The notes: generated by a model from the sequence alone, not told the origin. DNA of 64,000 nucleotides from Nocardia camponoti (GCF_014646135.1 NZ_BMMW01000002.1:1302001-1366000), one strand, 5' to 3'; shown: positions 9,520-23,049, counted from the first letter of the stretch. Numbers and translations are program-made.

Positions 9520-10608
9520 TCAGCGCTTGCGCTTCTGGTTCGCTCGGCCCCGGTTGCCCGGGCGCTTCTGGCCGCCGCCCGACCTACGTTGGCCGCCCTG
9601 CTTAGCGGGCTGCTTCGCGGTGCCGTTGGTAGACGCGCGGCCGTTGGTGCTCGCGCCTTCGACCGAATCGGTGTCGGTTTTCTTCCGCACATCGACCGGC
9701 TTAGCGCCCGGCTTCGGCGTGTTTTCGGTGCGGGCAGCGGCCTTGCGTGCCTTCTCTTCTTCCGCCTTCGCTTCCTCTTCCTTGGCCATGCGACCGAAGA
9801 CGAGGTGCTGCTGACCGTAGGTCCAGATGTTGTTGGCGACCCAATAGAGCAGGATCGCGATCATCAGGAACGGACCACCGACGAGCACGCCGAGCGGGAA
9901 GACCCACAGCGAAAGTTTGTTCATGATCGCGGCCTGCGGGTTAGCGGCGGCCTCGGGGGTCTGGCGCTGAACCGACGCGCGCGCGTTGAAGTGCGTCGCG
10001 AGACCCGCGATGATCATCAGCGGAATCGCGACAGCGGCGATGCTGAGCTTGGTCGGGATGCCACCGAAGTCGGCGAACGCCTGCAGCTCCGACATCGGGC
10101 TGGTGATGTGCGCGGAAATCGGCGCGCCAAAGATACGGGCGCTCAGGAACGACTGGACGTCGGTCGCCGAGAAGATGTAGTTCGGGGTGTTCGCGTTTTG
10201 CTCGGCCGACATGCCGAGCTGACCCCAGCCGGTGCCGGTGCGGTTGAACGAGCGAAGCACATGGAACAGGCCAAGGAACACCGGAACCTGCGCGAGGACC
10301 GGCAAGCAACCCATGAGCGGGTTGAAGCCATGTTCCTTCTGCAGCTTCTGCATTTCGCGGGCCATCGCCTCGCGGTCGTTCTTGTACTTCTTCTGCAGCT
10401 CTTTGATTTTGGGCTGCAGCTCCTGCATCTGCTTGGTGGTTCGCACCTGCTTGACGAAGGGCTTGTACAGCACGATGCGCAGGGTGAACACAAGGAACAC
10501 CACGGCGAGGCTCCACGTGAGCCCACTGTCGGCACCAAAGAGGAAGCCGAATGCCTTGTGCCAGAACCACAAAATCGCGGATACCGGCCAATAAATGAAG
10601 TCGAGCAC
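9520..10608 (-). CDS. yidC: Membrane protein insertase YidC
   Basis: A 362-aa Oxa1/YidC insertase. The first hydrophobic segment follows the start ([16 protein letters not shown]). The conserved hydrophilic loop with [21 protein letters not shown] and the signature [21 protein letters not shown] region follow, with two or three later membrane helices and a long basic, Thr/Lys/Pro/Gly-rich tail (about residues 285-362). I use GTG 10608 rather than the in-frame codon at 10644, because this start aligns with mycobacterial YidC and does not overlap yidD. It inserts membrane proteins with or without SecYEG. Confidence 0.92.
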   Translation of the reverse strand: MLDFIYWPVSAILWFWHKAFGFLFGADSGLTWSLAVVFLVFTLRIVLYKPFVKQVRTTKQMQELQPKIKELQKKYKNDREAMAREMQKLQKEHGFNPLMGCLPVLAQVPVFLGLFHVLRSFNRTGTGWGQLGMSAEQNANTPNYIFSATDVQSFLSARIFGAPISAHITSPMSELQAFADFGGIPTKLSIAAVAIPLMIIAGLATHFNARASVQRQTPEAAANPQAAIMNKLSLWVFPLGVLVGGPFLMIAILLYWVANNIWTYGQQHLVFGRMAKEEEAKAEEEKARKAAARTENTPKPGAKPVDVRKKTDTDSVEGASTNGRASTNGTAKQPAKQGGQRRSGGGQKRPGNRGRANQKRKR

Positions 10609-10612
10609 GGCT

Positions 10613-10903
10613 CTAAGTACTCCCGTCGTTGGAGGTGGACGCACCGCGTCCTTGGCAGGCTTTAGCCCCGCGTTGAGGCACGGGGTCCCACCCGCCAGGG
10701 TGCCACGGCGCGCACTTGACCAGCCGTACGGCCGACAGCGCCGACCCGACCAGTAGTCCGCGGGTGCGCAATGCCGTCACCGCGTACTCGCTGCACGTTG
10801 GGGTGAACCGACACGTCGGCATCCGGGTGGGGGAGACGTAGGTCCGATACAGCTCGATCATGAAGATGAGTGCGTCGGCGGGAAATCTGGTGAGGCGGCT
10901 CAT
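10613..10903 (-). CDS. yidD: Membrane protein insertion efficiency factor YidD
   Basis: A 96-aa protein with the family signature [23 protein letters not shown] and GWDPVP near the C-terminus. It is an amphipathic inner-face membrane protein that assists YidC. The ATG overlaps the rnpA stop by four bases, so the two are translationally coupled. Confidence 0.94.
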   Translation of the reverse strand: MSRLTRFPADALIFMIELYRTYVSPTRMPTCRFTPTCSEYAVTALRTRGLLVGSALSAVRLVKCAPWHPGGWDPVPQRGAKACQGRGASTSNDGST

Positions 10904-11325
10904 GTCGCGCTAGCGGCAGGCGTGCGGTCGCGCGTTGGCGCGGGATCGGACGACAGCCCAAGCTTGCGCAAACCTGAACGCAATTGGCGCAGCAGGTCTG
11001 CGGAATCGGCCGTAGCGACGCTCGGATTCGCCCGCAACACCACGTCGGTGTTGGCGGGCAGATCGGCGCTCACCTGGGCACAGATATGACGCAGGCGGCG
11101 GGCCACTTGGTGGCGAACCACCGAGTTTCCCACCGCCTTGCTGACGATCAATCCAAACCGGGGACCACCGGCACGGGCAATGTCGTCAGGAGTTAGCGCT
11201 GAGACATCGTCATAGACATGCGTGAACGCATGAACGACGAAATCTCGCCTCCCGATTCGTTGACCGCGGCGCACCGTGCGGGAGAATTCAGCACGGTGGT
11301 GCAACCGATACGGCTCAGGTAACAC
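10900..11325 (-). CDS. rnpA: Ribonuclease P protein component
   Basis: A 141-aa basic protein that binds RNase P RNA for tRNA 5' maturation. It starts with GTG 11325 (LPEPYRLHHRAEFSRTVRRG). The conserved RNA-binding helix reads GNSVVRHQVARRLRHI; the usual R-N-R element is here R-H-Q, a mild variation. It lies 31 bp downstream of rpmH in the classic rpmH-rnpA-yidD-yidC order. Confidence 0.92.
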   Translation of the reverse strand: MLPEPYRLHHRAEFSRTVRRGQRIGRRDFVVHAFTHVYDDVSALTPDDIARAGGPRFGLIVSKAVGNSVVRHQVARRLRHICAQVSADLPANTDVVLRANPSVATADSADLLRQLRSGLRKLGLSSDPAPTRDRTPAASAT

Positions 11326-11356
11326 CCGAGCGTCCGACCCGGACCCGGCTGCGCGA

Positions 11357-11500
11357 TCAGGCAGTCAGCTCGGTGCGGCCCTTACGGCGACGCGCCGAAA
11401 CGATGGCGCGACCCGCACGGGTGCGCATACGGAGACGGAAACCGTGCACGCGCGCGCGACGACGGTTGTTCGGCTGGAACGTCCGCTTGCCCTTGGCCAC
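11357..11500 (-). CDS. rpmH: 50S ribosomal protein L34
   Basis: A 47-aa protein starting at GTG 11500, with the L34 signature [39 protein letters not shown] and end LTA. It lies upstream of rnpA and divergent from dnaA, as in nearly all bacteria of this group. Confidence 0.97.
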   Translation of the reverse strand: MAKGKRTFQPNNRRRARVHGFRLRMRTRAGRAIVSARRRKGRTELTA

Positions 11501-12112
11501 GGTCGACACTCCTTGAGTAGGCAGGCACCGCTATGGCACCTAAGTTGTTCAATGATTTCGGTCTGCGCGGTGGACCGCGCAAACGGCCTTGGCGACAGTC
11601 GTGATCGCAGGCACAAGCTAGCGATCACCGCACCAAGGGGTGACTGTACGAGGGTACGGGTACCGAACAAGCCGGTCAAACTCGACCCCCGCAGCGCTAG
11701 ATTGCTCCGACGCGCGGGTATGCCAGTCACCGCAGGCACGACGTCGAGAGTACCCGAGGCCGGGTCGGGGCTGGTCAGCGGCCCTTGCGGTCAAGAAAAC
11801 CGCGACACGACACGCCGAACAATTGCGACACGCACGCGTCTCGCCGGTGTCTTGGGCTACTTTTCGTGAGTTCGTCCACACCACTTGGCTTGGGATCGGC
11901 TAGGCGCTAATCTCCGTAGCCGGGGGATTGCTGTTGATCCGCAGGTCCAGCCCCTTCACCGCCACGAGCTGGCGCGATTCGCTCTATCCCCAGGTTTGTC
12001 CACATCTGTGGATAATTATGTGGATAGATCGCCGCAGTGGCATATTCGGGTATCCCGACGACGCTGGTATTCCGCCGTGGGCCCCAACTAATTGGTCCGG
12101 GGAGGACGCCGC
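11501..12112. promoter_or_regulatory. rpmH-dnaA intergenic region (divergent promoters)
   Basis: 612 bp without a credible gene. It must hold the rpmH promoter on the left and the dnaA promoter on the right. The last 120 bp contain a perfect DnaA box (12007-12015) and a near-box TGTGGATAG (12019-12027), consistent with DnaA autoregulation. The ribosome-binding site GGGGAGGA for dnaA lies at about 12099-12106. Confidence 0.7.
12007..12015 (-). promoter_or_regulatory. DnaA box upstream of dnaA
   Basis: TGTGGATAA is a perfect reverse complement of TTATCCACA, about 100 bp before the dnaA start codon. Confidence 0.8.
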
Positions 12113-14392
12113 ATGCACGACGACGAGCCCAACGTGCTCGCCAAGGTTTGGCCCGAGGTGGTGGCTGAGCTCACGACGGGTTCGGCCGACGGGACGATCA
12201 CCGCGGTTAGTCGCGCGCAGCAGGCGTGGCTGAAGCTGGTGAAGCCTTTGACGGTCGCGCAGGGTTTCGCGTTGTTGTCGGTGCCATCCTCACTTGCCCA
12301 AGAAGCTATCGAGCGCGATTTGCGCGAACCTATTCTGCGTTCTCTTGCCCGTCGCCTTGGCCCCCAGGTCGAAGGACTTGGCGTGCGCATCGCCGCGCCG
12401 GTTCCTGGCGCGGGGGAGCGCACCCCGACCAACGGTCGGCACGCGCGGATGACGACGCGATCGAACCAGTCGCGCGAGTCGGCCCGCCCGCCCGCCGGCT
12501 ACCCAGGCCCCGACTTCGGCATGCCTGACTACGCGCAGCGCGGAGAGTACGGACGGCCGCGCTACGGCGATTACCCCGACGGTGAATACGGCACCGACTT
12601 CCCCGCGGCCACTGATTTCCCTGGTGGGGATCAGTATTTCCAGGGTCGCGATTCGAGTGGCAATGGTCGGCGCGAGTTTTCCGGCGACGGCGAGTATTCG
12701 GGCGCTGCGCAGTCGGGCGACGAAACGGGCGAGTCGTTCCAGCCGGATTCGTTCTCCGCCGACACGTTCGCCGCCGATTCCTTCGCCGCGGAGTCGTTCG
12801 CGCCGGATTCGTTCCCGACCGGGGAGTACCCGAGTCAGGAGTTCGGTGGGCGCAACGGTGCTGGCCAGGAGTTCGGCGGACGCGGCGACGGTGAGTTCGG
12901 CGGACGCGGTGAAGCCAGCCCGGAGTTTGGCGGACGCGGCGACGCTGAGTTCAACGCGCGTGGCGACGCTGAGTTCGGCGGTCGTGGCGACGCGGGTCAG
13001 GAGTTCGGTGGCCGCTCCGGCGCTGAGTTCGGCGGACGAGGTGAGCCAGAGTTCGGTGGGCGCGGTGAGTTCCGCCCGCAGCACGACAACGCGACGCCGC
13101 CTGCCGCTTCGCCGTCCACGGGCCAGTCACGCCGCGAGGCTGGCGGTTCGTCGCGTCGCGACCACACGCCACCCGGCCAGGAGTCGCTGTTCACGCCGGA
13201 GACCGCGTCGCAGCGACTAGCCCGTGATGACGACGAGGCAGGCAACGCGAAAGCGGACAAGTCAGATGCCCCGCGATCGGCAGGCGAAGAGGAATCCGGC
13301 GACCGCGCCAACTGGCCTACCTATTTCAACAAGGCTGTCGAAGCACCTTCACAGGCCAACTCGTCAGCGAGCCTGAACGCGAAGTACACCTTCGAAACGT
13401 TCGTCATTGGCGCGTCGAACCGATTCGCACATGCTGCCGCTGTCGCGATCGCCGAAGCTCCCGCCCGTGCCTACAACCCCCTATTCGTTTGGGGCGCTTC
13501 AGGTTTGGGCAAAACGCACCTCCTGCACGCGGCTGGTCACTACGCCCAGCGCCTGTTCCCCGGCATGCGGGTGAAGTACGTGTCGACCGAGGAATTCACC
13601 AACGACTTCATCAACAGCCTGCGCGACGACCGCAAGGTCGCGTTCAAGCGGCGCTACCGCGAGACCGACATCCTGCTTGTCGACGACATCCAGTTCATTG
13701 AAGGTAAGGAAGGCATCCAGGAAGAGTTCTTCCACACCTTCAACACGCTGCACAACGCCAACAAGCAGATCGTCGTTTCCTCGGATCGGCCGCCTAAGCA
13801 GCTGGCCACGCTTGAGGAACGGCTGCGCACTCGCTTCGAGTGGGGCCTGATCACCGACGTGCAGCCGCCCGAGCTGGAGACGCGTATCGCGATCCTGCGC
13901 AAAAAGGCGCGTATGGACCGCCTCGACGTGCCGCATGACGTGCTCGAACTCATCGCGAGCCGGGTTGAGCGCAATATTCGCGAGCTTGAGGGCGCGCTCA
14001 TTCGCGTCACCGCGTTCGCGTCGCTTAATGGCGCTCCGCTCGACATCGGGCTCGCTGAAGTGGTCATGCGCGACCTGATGCCCGATACCACCGCCATCGA
14101 CATCAACGCGCCGACAATCATGGCCGTCACCGCCGAGTACTTCAATACCTCGCTCGACGAGCTCACCGGCCCTGGCAAAGCACGTCCGCTCGCTCAGGCG
14201 CGGCAGATCGCGATGTATCTGTGCCGCGAGCTCACCGACCTCTCGCTCCCCAAGATCGGCCAGGCGTTCGGCCGCGACCACACGACGGTCATGTACGCCG
14301 AAAAGAAGGTGCGCAAGGAGATGACCGAGCGTCGCCGCGTCTATGACCAAGTGCAAGAACTCACAGCCCGCATCAAGCAGCGCTCTCGCTAG
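12113..14392 (+). CDS. dnaA: Replication initiator DnaA with greatly expanded linker
   Basis: A 759-aa DnaA; relatives are about 500-520 aa. Domain I (about residues 1-95) includes [20 protein letters not shown]. Domain II (about 100-420) is a long low-complexity linker, rich in Gly, Glu, Phe, Arg and Asp. It has a DSFAADSFA-type stretch (about 210-240) and about nine tandem units of EFGGRG type (about 243-320). Domain III begins around [12 protein letters not shown] (about 421) with Walker [12 protein letters not shown] (about 460) and Walker [10 protein letters not shown]. Domain IV ends with the box-binding motif [16 protein letters not shown] 12113 is preferred over the in-frame codon at 12092 because of the GGGGAGGA site upstream. 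Confidence 0.95.
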   Translation: MHDDEPNVLAKVWPEVVAELTTGSADGTITAVSRAQQAWLKLVKPLTVAQGFALLSVPSSLAQEAIERDLREPILRSLARRLGPQVEGLGVRIAAPVPGAGERTPTNGRHARMTTRSNQSRESARPPAGYPGPDFGMPDYAQRGEYGRPRYGDYPDGEYGTDFPAATDFPGGDQYFQGRDSSGNGRREFSGDGEYSGAAQSGDETGESFQPDSFSADTFAADSFAAESFAPDSFPTGEYPSQEFGGRNGAGQEFGGRGDGEFGGRGEASPEFGGRGDAEFNARGDAEFGGRGDAGQEFGGRSGAEFGGRGEPEFGGRGEFRPQHDNATPPAASPSTGQSRREAGGSSRRDHTPPGQESLFTPETASQRLARDDDEAGNAKADKSDAPRSAGEEESGDRANWPTYFNKAVEAPSQANSSASLNAKYTFETFVIGASNRFAHAAAVAIAEAPARAYNPLFVWGASGLGKTHLLHAAGHYAQRLFPGMRVKYVSTEEFTNDFINSLRDDRKVAFKRRYRETDILLVDDIQFIEGKEGIQEEFFHTFNTLHNANKQIVVSSDRPPKQLATLEERLRTRFEWGLITDVQPPELETRIAILRKKARMDRLDVPHDVLELIASRVERNIRELEGALIRVTAFASLNGAPLDIGLAEVVMRDLMPDTTAIDINAPTIMAVTAEYFNTSLDELTGPGKARPLAQARQIAMYLCRELTDLSLPKIGQAFGRDHTTVMYAEKKVRKEMTERRRVYDQVQELTARIKQRSR

Positions 14393-14404
14393 TTATCAAC
14401 ATTC

Positions 14405-14440
14405 GAACACCGCCTCTGACCTGGGGCGGTGTTCTTTTTT
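14405..14440 (+). terminator. Intrinsic terminator of dnaA
   Basis: GAACACCGCC and GGCGGTGTTC form a 10-bp stem with a short loop, followed by TTTTTT, starting 12 bp after the dnaA stop. Confidence 0.9.
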
Positions 14441-14471
14441 GCCTTGTGGAATCCACACTTTCCACACAGGG

Positions 14472-14552
14472 TTATGCACAGGTTATCCACCGATTCATGC
14501 ACAGGGTGCTGATGCTGCCTGTGCATAACATGTGCACAGAGCGTTATCCACA
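14472..14552. promoter_or_regulatory. DnaA-box cluster, left part of oriC
   Basis: TTATGCACA (14472-14480), TTATCCACC (14483-14491), TGTGCATAA (14520-14528, opposite strand) and the exact box TTATCCACA (14544-14552). Confidence 0.8.
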
Positions 14553-14691
14553 TTTTTGGCCCGTCAGAGTTACTAACAGGACAACCCCCGGCTGACCTGG
14601 CCTCGAGTGCGAAGGTGCCCTGTGGAATTCCTGTGGAATCCTCGAGGAATCAACAACCCTGTCCACAGGCCAGCAGGGGTGTGCACGAAGG

Positions 14692-14813
14692 TGTGGACAA
14701 CTAGCCAAAATCGGTGGATGAATCGGTGGATAACTCGAGGATGAAATGTGGATAACTTTGGTTGTCCACAGGTGTCCACATTTCATCCTCGAGCTGTCCC
14801 CAACTCATCCACA
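14692..14813. promoter_or_regulatory. DnaA-box cluster, right part of oriC
   Basis: TGTGGACAA (14692-14700), GGTGGATAA (14725-14733), exact TGTGGATAA (14747-14755), TTGTCCACA (14762-14770) and TCATCCACA (14805-14813). Confidence 0.8.
14734..14793. repeat. Perfect 19-bp inverted repeat in oriC
   Basis: CTCGAGGATGAAATGTGGA (14734-14752) is the exact reverse complement of TCCACATTTCATCCTCGAG (14775-14793), with a 22-bp centre that holds a TTGTCCACA box. The inner ends of both arms run into DnaA-box sequence. Confidence 0.9.
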
Positions 14814-15150
14814 GGGCGACACACCGTCTGACCTGCGAAAACAGGAGATTTACACAGTTTCCACAGGCCCTATTACTACTGCGGTTCTCTCAAGAGAAGA
14901 GATTCTTTAAAAACAGGCGTTGTGGAATTTCGAGGTTGAGGCTCGGCGCGGCGAGTGGTCCCGACACAAGCGGGCAAGGACGGCAGAAGGTCGATCAGAC
15001 GAGCACGCGCGCTCAGGTGGGCCGGGGGTTGTGTAGTACCGACATCCGGGTACCGTCTGGTTGTCGGCCCCCTGTGCGAGACTCGAAGCGCGGTTGCCGC
15101 GTACGCACTTGCCGCACACGTATTCCGAACTCGGAGAGGACAAACGGGCG

Positions 15151-16326
15151 ATGGAGCTTGCCAGCATGAAGTTTCGGGTCGCTCGAGAGGACTTCGCTGA
15201 GTCAGTGGCGTGGGTAGCGCGCAGCTTGCCTTCGCGCCCCGCTGTCCCGGTGCTTGGTGGCGTGCTGCTCGTCGCTGATGAGAACGGACTCACCGTCTCC
15301 GGCTTCGACTACGAGGTGTCGGCGCAGATGCGCGTCGCCGCTGAGGTCGCCGGTCCAGGCAAGGTGTTGGTCTCGGGCAAGCTACTCGCCGACATCACCA
15401 AGGCCCTGTCGAACAAGCCTGTTGATGTTTCCGTCGATGGCACTCGCGTGCTCATCAGCTGTGGCAGCGCCAAGTTCTCGCTGCCAACCATGCCGGTCGA
15501 GGATTATCCCCAGCTTCCCGAAGTTCCCCAGGCAACTGGTGAAGTGACTGTGGATGTTTTCGCCGAAGCGGTTGGCCAGGTTGCCGTTGCCGCCGGTCGC
15601 GACGACACACTCCCCATGCTCACCGGCATCCGGGTGGAGATCGAGGGCAACGACGTGGTCCTCGCCGCAACCGACCGCTTCCGTCTCGCGGTGCGGCATT
15701 TGCAGTGGCAGCCCGCCCGCGCCGATATCGAAACCGCGGTGCTCATTCCCGCGCGCACGCTCTCGGAGTCGGCGAAGACGCTCGGCTCTTCCGATGCGCC
15801 CGTTCAGCTTTCGCTCGGTTCGGGCGGTGGCGCCGATGGTCTGCTCGGCATCGTCAACGCTGGTCGTCGCACTACGACGCGCCTGCTCGACGCCGAATTC
15901 CCCAAGTTCCGCCAGTTGCTCCCCAAGGAACACACCTCCATCGCGACGATGCCGGTCGCCGCGCTGTCGGAAGCCATCAAGCGCGTCTCCATCGTCGCTG
16001 AGCGTGGCGCGCAGGTGCGGCTTGAGTTCTCCACCGATGGCGTGCTGCTGTCGGCAGGTGGCGACGACGCTGGTCGCGCTGAGGAATGGCTGGAAGCCGA
16101 TTTCCGTGGCGAGCCGCTCACCATCGCGTTCAACCCCGGCTATCTCACCGAGGGCCTGTCGGCGCTGCACAGCGACCGCGTCACGTTCGGGTTCACCACG
16201 CCTAGCCGTCCCGCTGTGCTGCTCCCCGCTTCCGACGAGGAGCCGAAGGTGCTGGAGTCCGGTGCGTTCGCCGCGCTGGAAAGCACCTACATCTACCTGT
16301 TGATGCCGGTCCGGCTTCCGGGCTAG
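15151..16326 (+). CDS. dnaN: DNA polymerase III beta sliding clamp
   Basis: A 391-aa clamp protein with three repeated domains. Recognisable segments are [67 protein letters not shown] and the C-terminal [10 protein letters not shown]. The ring dimer tethers polymerase III to DNA. The frame is open upstream to 15061, but ATG 15151 follows GGAGAGGA at about 15132-15139 and gives the family length. recF follows after 14 bp. Confidence 0.95.
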   Translation: MELASMKFRVAREDFAESVAWVARSLPSRPAVPVLGGVLLVADENGLTVSGFDYEVSAQMRVAAEVAGPGKVLVSGKLLADITKALSNKPVDVSVDGTRVLISCGSAKFSLPTMPVEDYPQLPEVPQATGEVTVDVFAEAVGQVAVAAGRDDTLPMLTGIRVEIEGNDVVLAATDRFRLAVRHLQWQPARADIETAVLIPARTLSESAKTLGSSDAPVQLSLGSGGGADGLLGIVNAGRRTTTRLLDAEFPKFRQLLPKEHTSIATMPVAALSEAIKRVSIVAERGAQVRLEFSTDGVLLSAGGDDAGRAEEWLEADFRGEPLTIAFNPGYLTEGLSALHSDRVTFGFTTPSRPAVLLPASDEEPKVLESGAFAALESTYIYLLMPVRLPG

Positions 16327-16340
16327 CAGCTCGCCGCCGG

Positions 16341-17519
16341 ATGTTCGTCCGCACACTTTCGGTCCGGGACTTCCGTTCTTGGGAAGCTGCCGAGGTGGAG
16401 TTATCCCCAGGCCGCACGGTGTTCATTGGGGCTAACGGCAACGGCAAAACCAATCTGCTCGAAGCCGTCGGGTACTTGGCTTCGCTTAGCTCACACCGGG
16501 TTTCGTCCGACGCGCCGCTGATCCGGGTAGGTGCCCCGCAGGCGCGCATCGGTGCTTCGGTGGTGAATATCGGTCGTGAGCTGCGCATTGACGTCGAGCT
16601 CAAGGCCGGTCTCGCCAACCGTGCGCAGATCAATCGGTCGCCGGTGCGTCGGCCGCGCGAGATCCTGGGAATCTTGCAGACGGTGCTGTTCGCGCCCGAG
16701 GATTTGGCACTCGTGCGCGGCGACCCGACCGAGCGGCGCAGGTTCCTTGACGAGTTATCCACAGCCCGCTTGCCCAGGCTCGCTGGCGTGCGCGCTGACT
16801 ACGACAAGGTGCTGCGGCAACGGTCGGCGTTGCTGAAAACCGCTGGGCGACAAGTTCGTTCGCGCTCGGATCTGAGCACACTCGACGTATGGGACGGCCA
16901 CTTGGCTGAGCACGCGTCGATCTTGCTCGCGCAACGGTTGAAGCTGGTGCATGAGTTGTATCCCCATCTCGCACAGGCGTATTCGTCGATCGCGCCCGAA
17001 AGTCGTCCTGCCGCAATCGGTTATCGCTCGTCGTATCTGCCACCGGAATTGCTCGACCCAGCGCGACCACCCGCCGCCGACGACCAGGCCGTGCTCCACG
17101 ACATCCTGTTGCGCGAACTTGCTGCCGCGCGCGGCAAGGAACTCGATCGCGGCGTGTGCCTTGTCGGCCCGCACCGCGACGATCTCGACCTGATGCTCGG
17201 CAGCTCGCCAGCGAAGGGTTTCGCCTCGCATGGGGAGTCGTGGTCGTTCGCGCTCGCGTTGCGGCTCGCGTCGTTTGAGTTGCTTCGCAGTGCGGGTACC
17301 GAGCCGGTCCTGCTGCTCGATGACGTCTTCGCCGAACTCGACCGCCGTCGTCGCACCGCGCTCGCCGAGGTGGCCGCTGGTGCCGAACAGGTACTCATCA
17401 CCGCCGCCGTCGCTGACGACGTGCCAGCCGAGCTGGAAGCCCGACCGCTGCGCGTGAGCACGACCGGCGAAGCCGACCGGCGCACCTCCCACGTCGAGTC
17501 TGCCGAGCTCAGCGGCTGA
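16341..17519 (+). CDS. recF: DNA replication/repair protein RecF
   Basis: A 392-aa ABC-type ATPase that helps load RecA at gaps. Walker A is [13 protein letters not shown] (about residues 30-42). [23 protein letters not shown] and the signature/Walker B region [15 protein letters not shown] are intact. A perfect DnaA box (16755-16763) lies within the coding sequence. It is co-directional with dnaN and probably in one transcript. Confidence 0.93.
   Translation: MFVRTLSVRDFRSWEAAEVELSPGRTVFIGANGNGKTNLLEAVGYLASLSSHRVSSDAPLIRVGAPQARIGASVVNIGRELRIDVELKAGLANRAQINRSPVRRPREILGILQTVLFAPEDLALVRGDPTERRRFLDELSTARLPRLAGVRADYDKVLRQRSALLKTAGRQVRSRSDLSTLDVWDGHLAEHASILLAQRLKLVHELYPHLAQAYSSIAPESRPAAIGYRSSYLPPELLDPARPPAADDQAVLHDILLRELAAARGKELDRGVCLVGPHRDDLDLMLGSSPAKGFASHGESWSFALALRLASFELLRSAGTEPVLLLDDVFAELDRRRRTALAEVAAGAEQVLITAAVADDVPAELEARPLRVSTTGEADRRTSHVESAELSG
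16755..16763 (+). promoter_or_regulatory. DnaA box inside recF
   Basis: Exact TTATCCACA within the recF coding sequence, about 1.6 kb from the end of oriC. Confidence 0.6.
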
Positions 17520-17619
17520 TCGCGTTCTTGTCGGTGGCTGCGCGTAGACTCCGTCCGCACCCAACGTCGCGGTCAGCGGGCGTTTTTCTCCTTCTCAGCG
17601 TGCGAAAGGCGGTACTCGC

Positions 17620-18153
17620 GTGACCTCCGAACAGCCAGAGCTGCGTGGGATCGATCTTGCTCGTCGCGCGCTTGAAGAGGCACGTGCCGCCGCGAAGGCC
17701 AACGGTAAATCGGTTGGGCAAGGTCGCGCGTCCCCGGTTCGTCGCCTCCGAGCTGGTGGCCGCAAGTACTCGGGTTGGTCCGGCGCTGGCCCCGATCAGC
17801 GCGACCCACAGCTGCTCGCCTCGCTCACTGGCTCGATCGCCAAGAGCCGTGGCTGGTCGGGGCGCGTTGCCGAAGGCATGGTTTTCGGGCGGTGGCCGAG
17901 CGTGGTTGGCGAAGACATCGCGTCACATGCAACGCCGCTCACGTTGGAAGGTGGCGTGCTGAAAATCGCGGCCGAATCCACCGCGTGGGCCACACAGTTG
18001 CGCATGTTGCAGCCCCAAATCCTGGCGAAAATCGCGGCCGCGGTCGGCAATGGCGTCGTCACTTCGCTGCGAATTACCGGTCCGCAAGCGCCAAGTTGGC
18101 GCAAGGGTGAGCGCCATATCAAGGGCCGTGGCCCACGCGATACCTACGGATAA
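17620..18153 (+). CDS. DUF721 (DciA-like) protein, Rv0004 family
   Basis: A 177-aa protein starting at GTG 17620, between recF and gyrB as in all relatives. The N-terminal about 60 residues are basic and flexible. The DUF721 domain (about 80-150) has [21 protein letters not shown] and [15 protein letters not shown]721 proteins include DciA, the ancestral loader or operator of the replicative helicase DnaB, so a role in replication initiation fits the location. Confidence 0.88.
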   Translation: MTSEQPELRGIDLARRALEEARAAAKANGKSVGQGRASPVRRLRAGGRKYSGWSGAGPDQRDPQLLASLTGSIAKSRGWSGRVAEGMVFGRWPSVVGEDIASHATPLTLEGGVLKIAAESTAWATQLRMLQPQILAKIAAAVGNGVVTSLRITGPQAPSWRKGERHIKGRGPRDTYG

Positions 18154-18330
18154 CCATGCTGTGACCTGGGCTTGCGTCAACCAGACGGGCAAACGCGAGT
18201 CTCACGCCAACTCTGCGGCACGCAAACCCCTTGGTGGCCGAAGCGAGTCGCCGGTAGTCATTTTCTTGCATTCACGGCAGCGTTAGGGGTGTCGTAGGTG
18301 CACTGTAAGTTGGGCTTACCAGTACGATAG

Positions 18331-20445
<2,115 letters not shown>

Positions 20446-20499
20446 GCGGCGCAGCGCTTTTGGGCGCGCCCGCACACGTCTACCCGCTTAGGAGAACCG

Positions 20500-23007
20500 A
20501 TGACTGAAGTCACCCTGTCGCCAGCAGGCGGCGGCCGCGACCGGATTGAGCCGGTCGATATCCAGAACGAAATGCAGTCGAGCTACATCGACTACGCCAT
20601 GAGCGTCATCGTCGGGCGCGCGCTGCCCGACGTGCGTGACGGCCTCAAGCCGGTACACCGCCGCGTGCTTTACGCGATGTACGACAACGGCTACCGCCCC
20701 GACCGCAGCTACGTGAAGTCGGCCCGACCGGTCGCCGACACGATGGGTAATTTCCACCCGCACGGCGACGCGTCGATTTACGACACGCTCGTACGCATGG
20801 CCCAGCCGTGGTCGCTGCGCTACCCAATGGTCGACGGCCAGGGCAACTTCGGTTCGCGCGGCAACGACGGCGCGGCCGCTATGCGTTACACCGAGTGCAG
20901 GCTCACGCCGCTCGCGATGGAAATGCTGCGCGATATCGACCACGAGACGGTCAATTTCGTGCCGAACTACGACGGCAAGACCCAAGAGCCAACCGTGCTG
21001 CCCGCGCGTGTGCCCGCGCTGCTGATGAACGGCAGCAACGGCATCGCCGTCGGCATGGCAACCAACATTCCGCCGCACAACCTCAACGAGCTCGCCGAAG
21101 CCATCTACTGGGCGTTGGAGAACTACGAGGCCGACGAGGAATCCACCCTCGCCGCGTGCATGGAACGGGTCAAGGGCCCTGACTTCCCGACTAGCGGCCT
21201 GATCGTCGGCGGTCAGGGCATTCACGACGCCTACACCACCGGTCGCGGGTCCATCCGCATGCGCGGTGTCGTTGAGATCGAAGAGGGCAGTCGCGGTCAG
21301 ACGCAGATTGTCATCACCGAGCTGCCGTACCAGGTCAACACCGACAACTTCGTCAACTCCATCGCTGAGCAGGTCAAAGACGCCAAGATCGCGGGCATCT
21401 CCGACATCCACGATGAGTCGTCGGACCGGGTTGGCATGCGCATCGTCGTCACGGTCAAGCGCGACGCGGTTGCCAAGGTTGTGCTCAACAACCTTTACAA
21501 GCACACCCAGCTGCAAACCAGCTTCGGCGCCAACATGCTGTCGATCGTCGACGGCGTCCCGCGCACGCTGCGCCTCGATCAGATGATTCGCCACTACGTG
21601 AATCACCAGCTTGAGGTCATCGTTCGTCGCACCACCTACCTGCTGCGCAAGGCCGAAGAGCGGGCGCACATCCTGCGCGGCCTGGTCAAGGCGCTCGATC
21701 TGCTCGACGAGGTCATCGCGCTTATTCGCGCGGCGGCCAACACCGACACCGCGCGCACCGGCCTGATGCAGCTGCTTGAGATCGACGAGATTCAGTCGAA
21801 CGCGATTCTTGAGATGCAGCTGCGTCGCTTGAGCGCGCTTGAGCGTCAGCGCATCGTCGACGATCTTGCCAAGATCGAGCTGGAAATCGCCGACTACAAA
21901 GACATTCTCGCCAAGCCCGAGCGTCAGCGTGCGATCGTGCGCGACGAGCTTGCTGAGATCGTCGAAAAGCACGGCGACGAGCGGCGTACCAAGATCATCG
22001 CCGCCGATGGCGACGTTGCCGACGAAGACCTCATCGCCCGCGAAGACGTCGTCGTCACCATTACCGAGACCGGCTACGCCAAGCGCACCAAGACCGACCT
22101 GTACCGCTCGCAGAAGCGCGGCGGCAAGGGTGTTCAGGGCGCTGGGCTCAAGCAGGACGACATCGTCAAGCACTTCTTCGTGTCGTCCACCCACGACTGG
22201 CTGCTGTTCTTCACGAACAAGGGCCGCGTGTACCGCGCGAAGGCGTACGAGCTGCCCGAAGCCAACCGGACCGCGCGTGGTCAGCACGTCGCCAACCTGC
22301 TCGCGTTCCAGCCGGATGAGAAGATCGCACAGATCATCCAGCTCAAGACCTACGAGGACGCGCCCTACCTGGTGCTCGCAACGCGGGCCGGCCTGGTGAA
22401 GAAGTCCAAGCTCACCGACTTCGACTCCAACCGTTCCGGCGGCATCGTCGCGGTGAACCTGCGCGACGACGACGAACTTGTCGGTGCCGTGCTGTGCTCG
22501 GCCGAAGACGATTTGCTGCTCGTTTCCGCGCACGGCCAGTCGATTCGCTTCTCGGCGACCGACGAAGCGCTGCGTCCGATGGGCCGCGCCACGTCCGGCG
22601 TCCAGGGCATGCGCTTCAACGCCGACGACGAATTGCTTTCGCTGAATGTGGTCCGTCCGGAGACATATCTGCTGGTCGCGACCGCTGGCGGGTACGCGAA
22701 GCGCACCGCGATCGAGGAGTACACCGCGCAAGGCCGTGGCGGAAAAGGCGTATTGACAATCCAATACGACCCGAAACGTGGCAGCCTGGTTGGTGCGCTC
22801 ATCGTCGACGACGAAGACGAGTTGTACGCGATCACTTCGGTGGGTGGCGTCATCCGCACCGCAGCTAAACAAGTTCGTAAAGCCGGACGCCAAACAAAGG
22901 GCGTGCGATTGATGAACCTCGCGGATGGCGATACCTTGCTAGCGATCGCACGCAACGCCGACGAGCCCGATCCCGATCAGCTCAACGGTGACGCGGCCAC
23001 GGCGTAA
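20500..23007 (+). CDS. gyrA: DNA gyrase subunit A
   Basis: An 835-aa subunit that cuts and rejoins DNA. The catalytic tyrosine is Tyr130 in [11 protein letters not shown]. The quinolone-determining segment reads [17 protein letters not shown], with the Ala-Ser pair and Asp found in wild-type mycobacterial GyrA. The C-terminal half contains beta-pinwheel repeats, including the GyrA-box KRGGKGVQG and the related [14 protein letters not shown] precedes ATG 20500, 54 bp after gyrB. Confidence 0.96.
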   Translation: MTEVTLSPAGGGRDRIEPVDIQNEMQSSYIDYAMSVIVGRALPDVRDGLKPVHRRVLYAMYDNGYRPDRSYVKSARPVADTMGNFHPHGDASIYDTLVRMAQPWSLRYPMVDGQGNFGSRGNDGAAAMRYTECRLTPLAMEMLRDIDHETVNFVPNYDGKTQEPTVLPARVPALLMNGSNGIAVGMATNIPPHNLNELAEAIYWALENYEADEESTLAACMERVKGPDFPTSGLIVGGQGIHDAYTTGRGSIRMRGVVEIEEGSRGQTQIVITELPYQVNTDNFVNSIAEQVKDAKIAGISDIHDESSDRVGMRIVVTVKRDAVAKVVLNNLYKHTQLQTSFGANMLSIVDGVPRTLRLDQMIRHYVNHQLEVIVRRTTYLLRKAEERAHILRGLVKALDLLDEVIALIRAAANTDTARTGLMQLLEIDEIQSNAILEMQLRRLSALERQRIVDDLAKIELEIADYKDILAKPERQRAIVRDELAEIVEKHGDERRTKIIAADGDVADEDLIAREDVVVTITETGYAKRTKTDLYRSQKRGGKGVQGAGLKQDDIVKHFFVSSTHDWLLFFTNKGRVYRAKAYELPEANRTARGQHVANLLAFQPDEKIAQIIQLKTYEDAPYLVLATRAGLVKKSKLTDFDSNRSGGIVAVNLRDDDELVGAVLCSAEDDLLLVSAHGQSIRFSATDEALRPMGRATSGVQGMRFNADDELLSLNVVRPETYLLVATAGGYAKRTAIEEYTAQGRGGKGVLTIQYDPKRGSLVGALIVDDEDELYAITSVGGVIRTAAKQVRKAGRQTKGVRLMNLADGDTLLAIARNADEPDPDQLNGDAATA

Positions 23008-23049
23008 CAACCACATCAGCGGCGGCAACGAACGGATCTGAGGATTCCA

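Larger units (their letters stand above)
14393..15150. other. Chromosomal replication origin oriC
   Basis: The 758-bp dnaA-dnaN intergenic region is the expected oriC. It is full of DnaA-box sequences: exact TTATCCACA at 14544-14552 and, on the other strand, 14747-14755, with variants at 14472, 14483, 14520, 14692, 14725, 14762 and 14805. An A/T-richer part at about 14850-14925 (ACACAGTTTCC, TATTACTACTG, TTCTTTAAAAAC) is the likely unwinding element. A terminator for dnaA and a long inverted repeat also lie here. Confidence 0.9.

Noticed and set aside
12839..13070. Short tandem DNA repeats in dnaA considered as a non-coding repeat array
   Set aside because: They are in frame and encode EFGGRG units in the DnaA linker.
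20488..22893. 801-codon open frame opposite gyrA
   Set aside because: High-GC codon bias leaves long antisense frames. The gyrA product is certain on the plus strand, and this frame has low-complexity composition and no recognisable domain.
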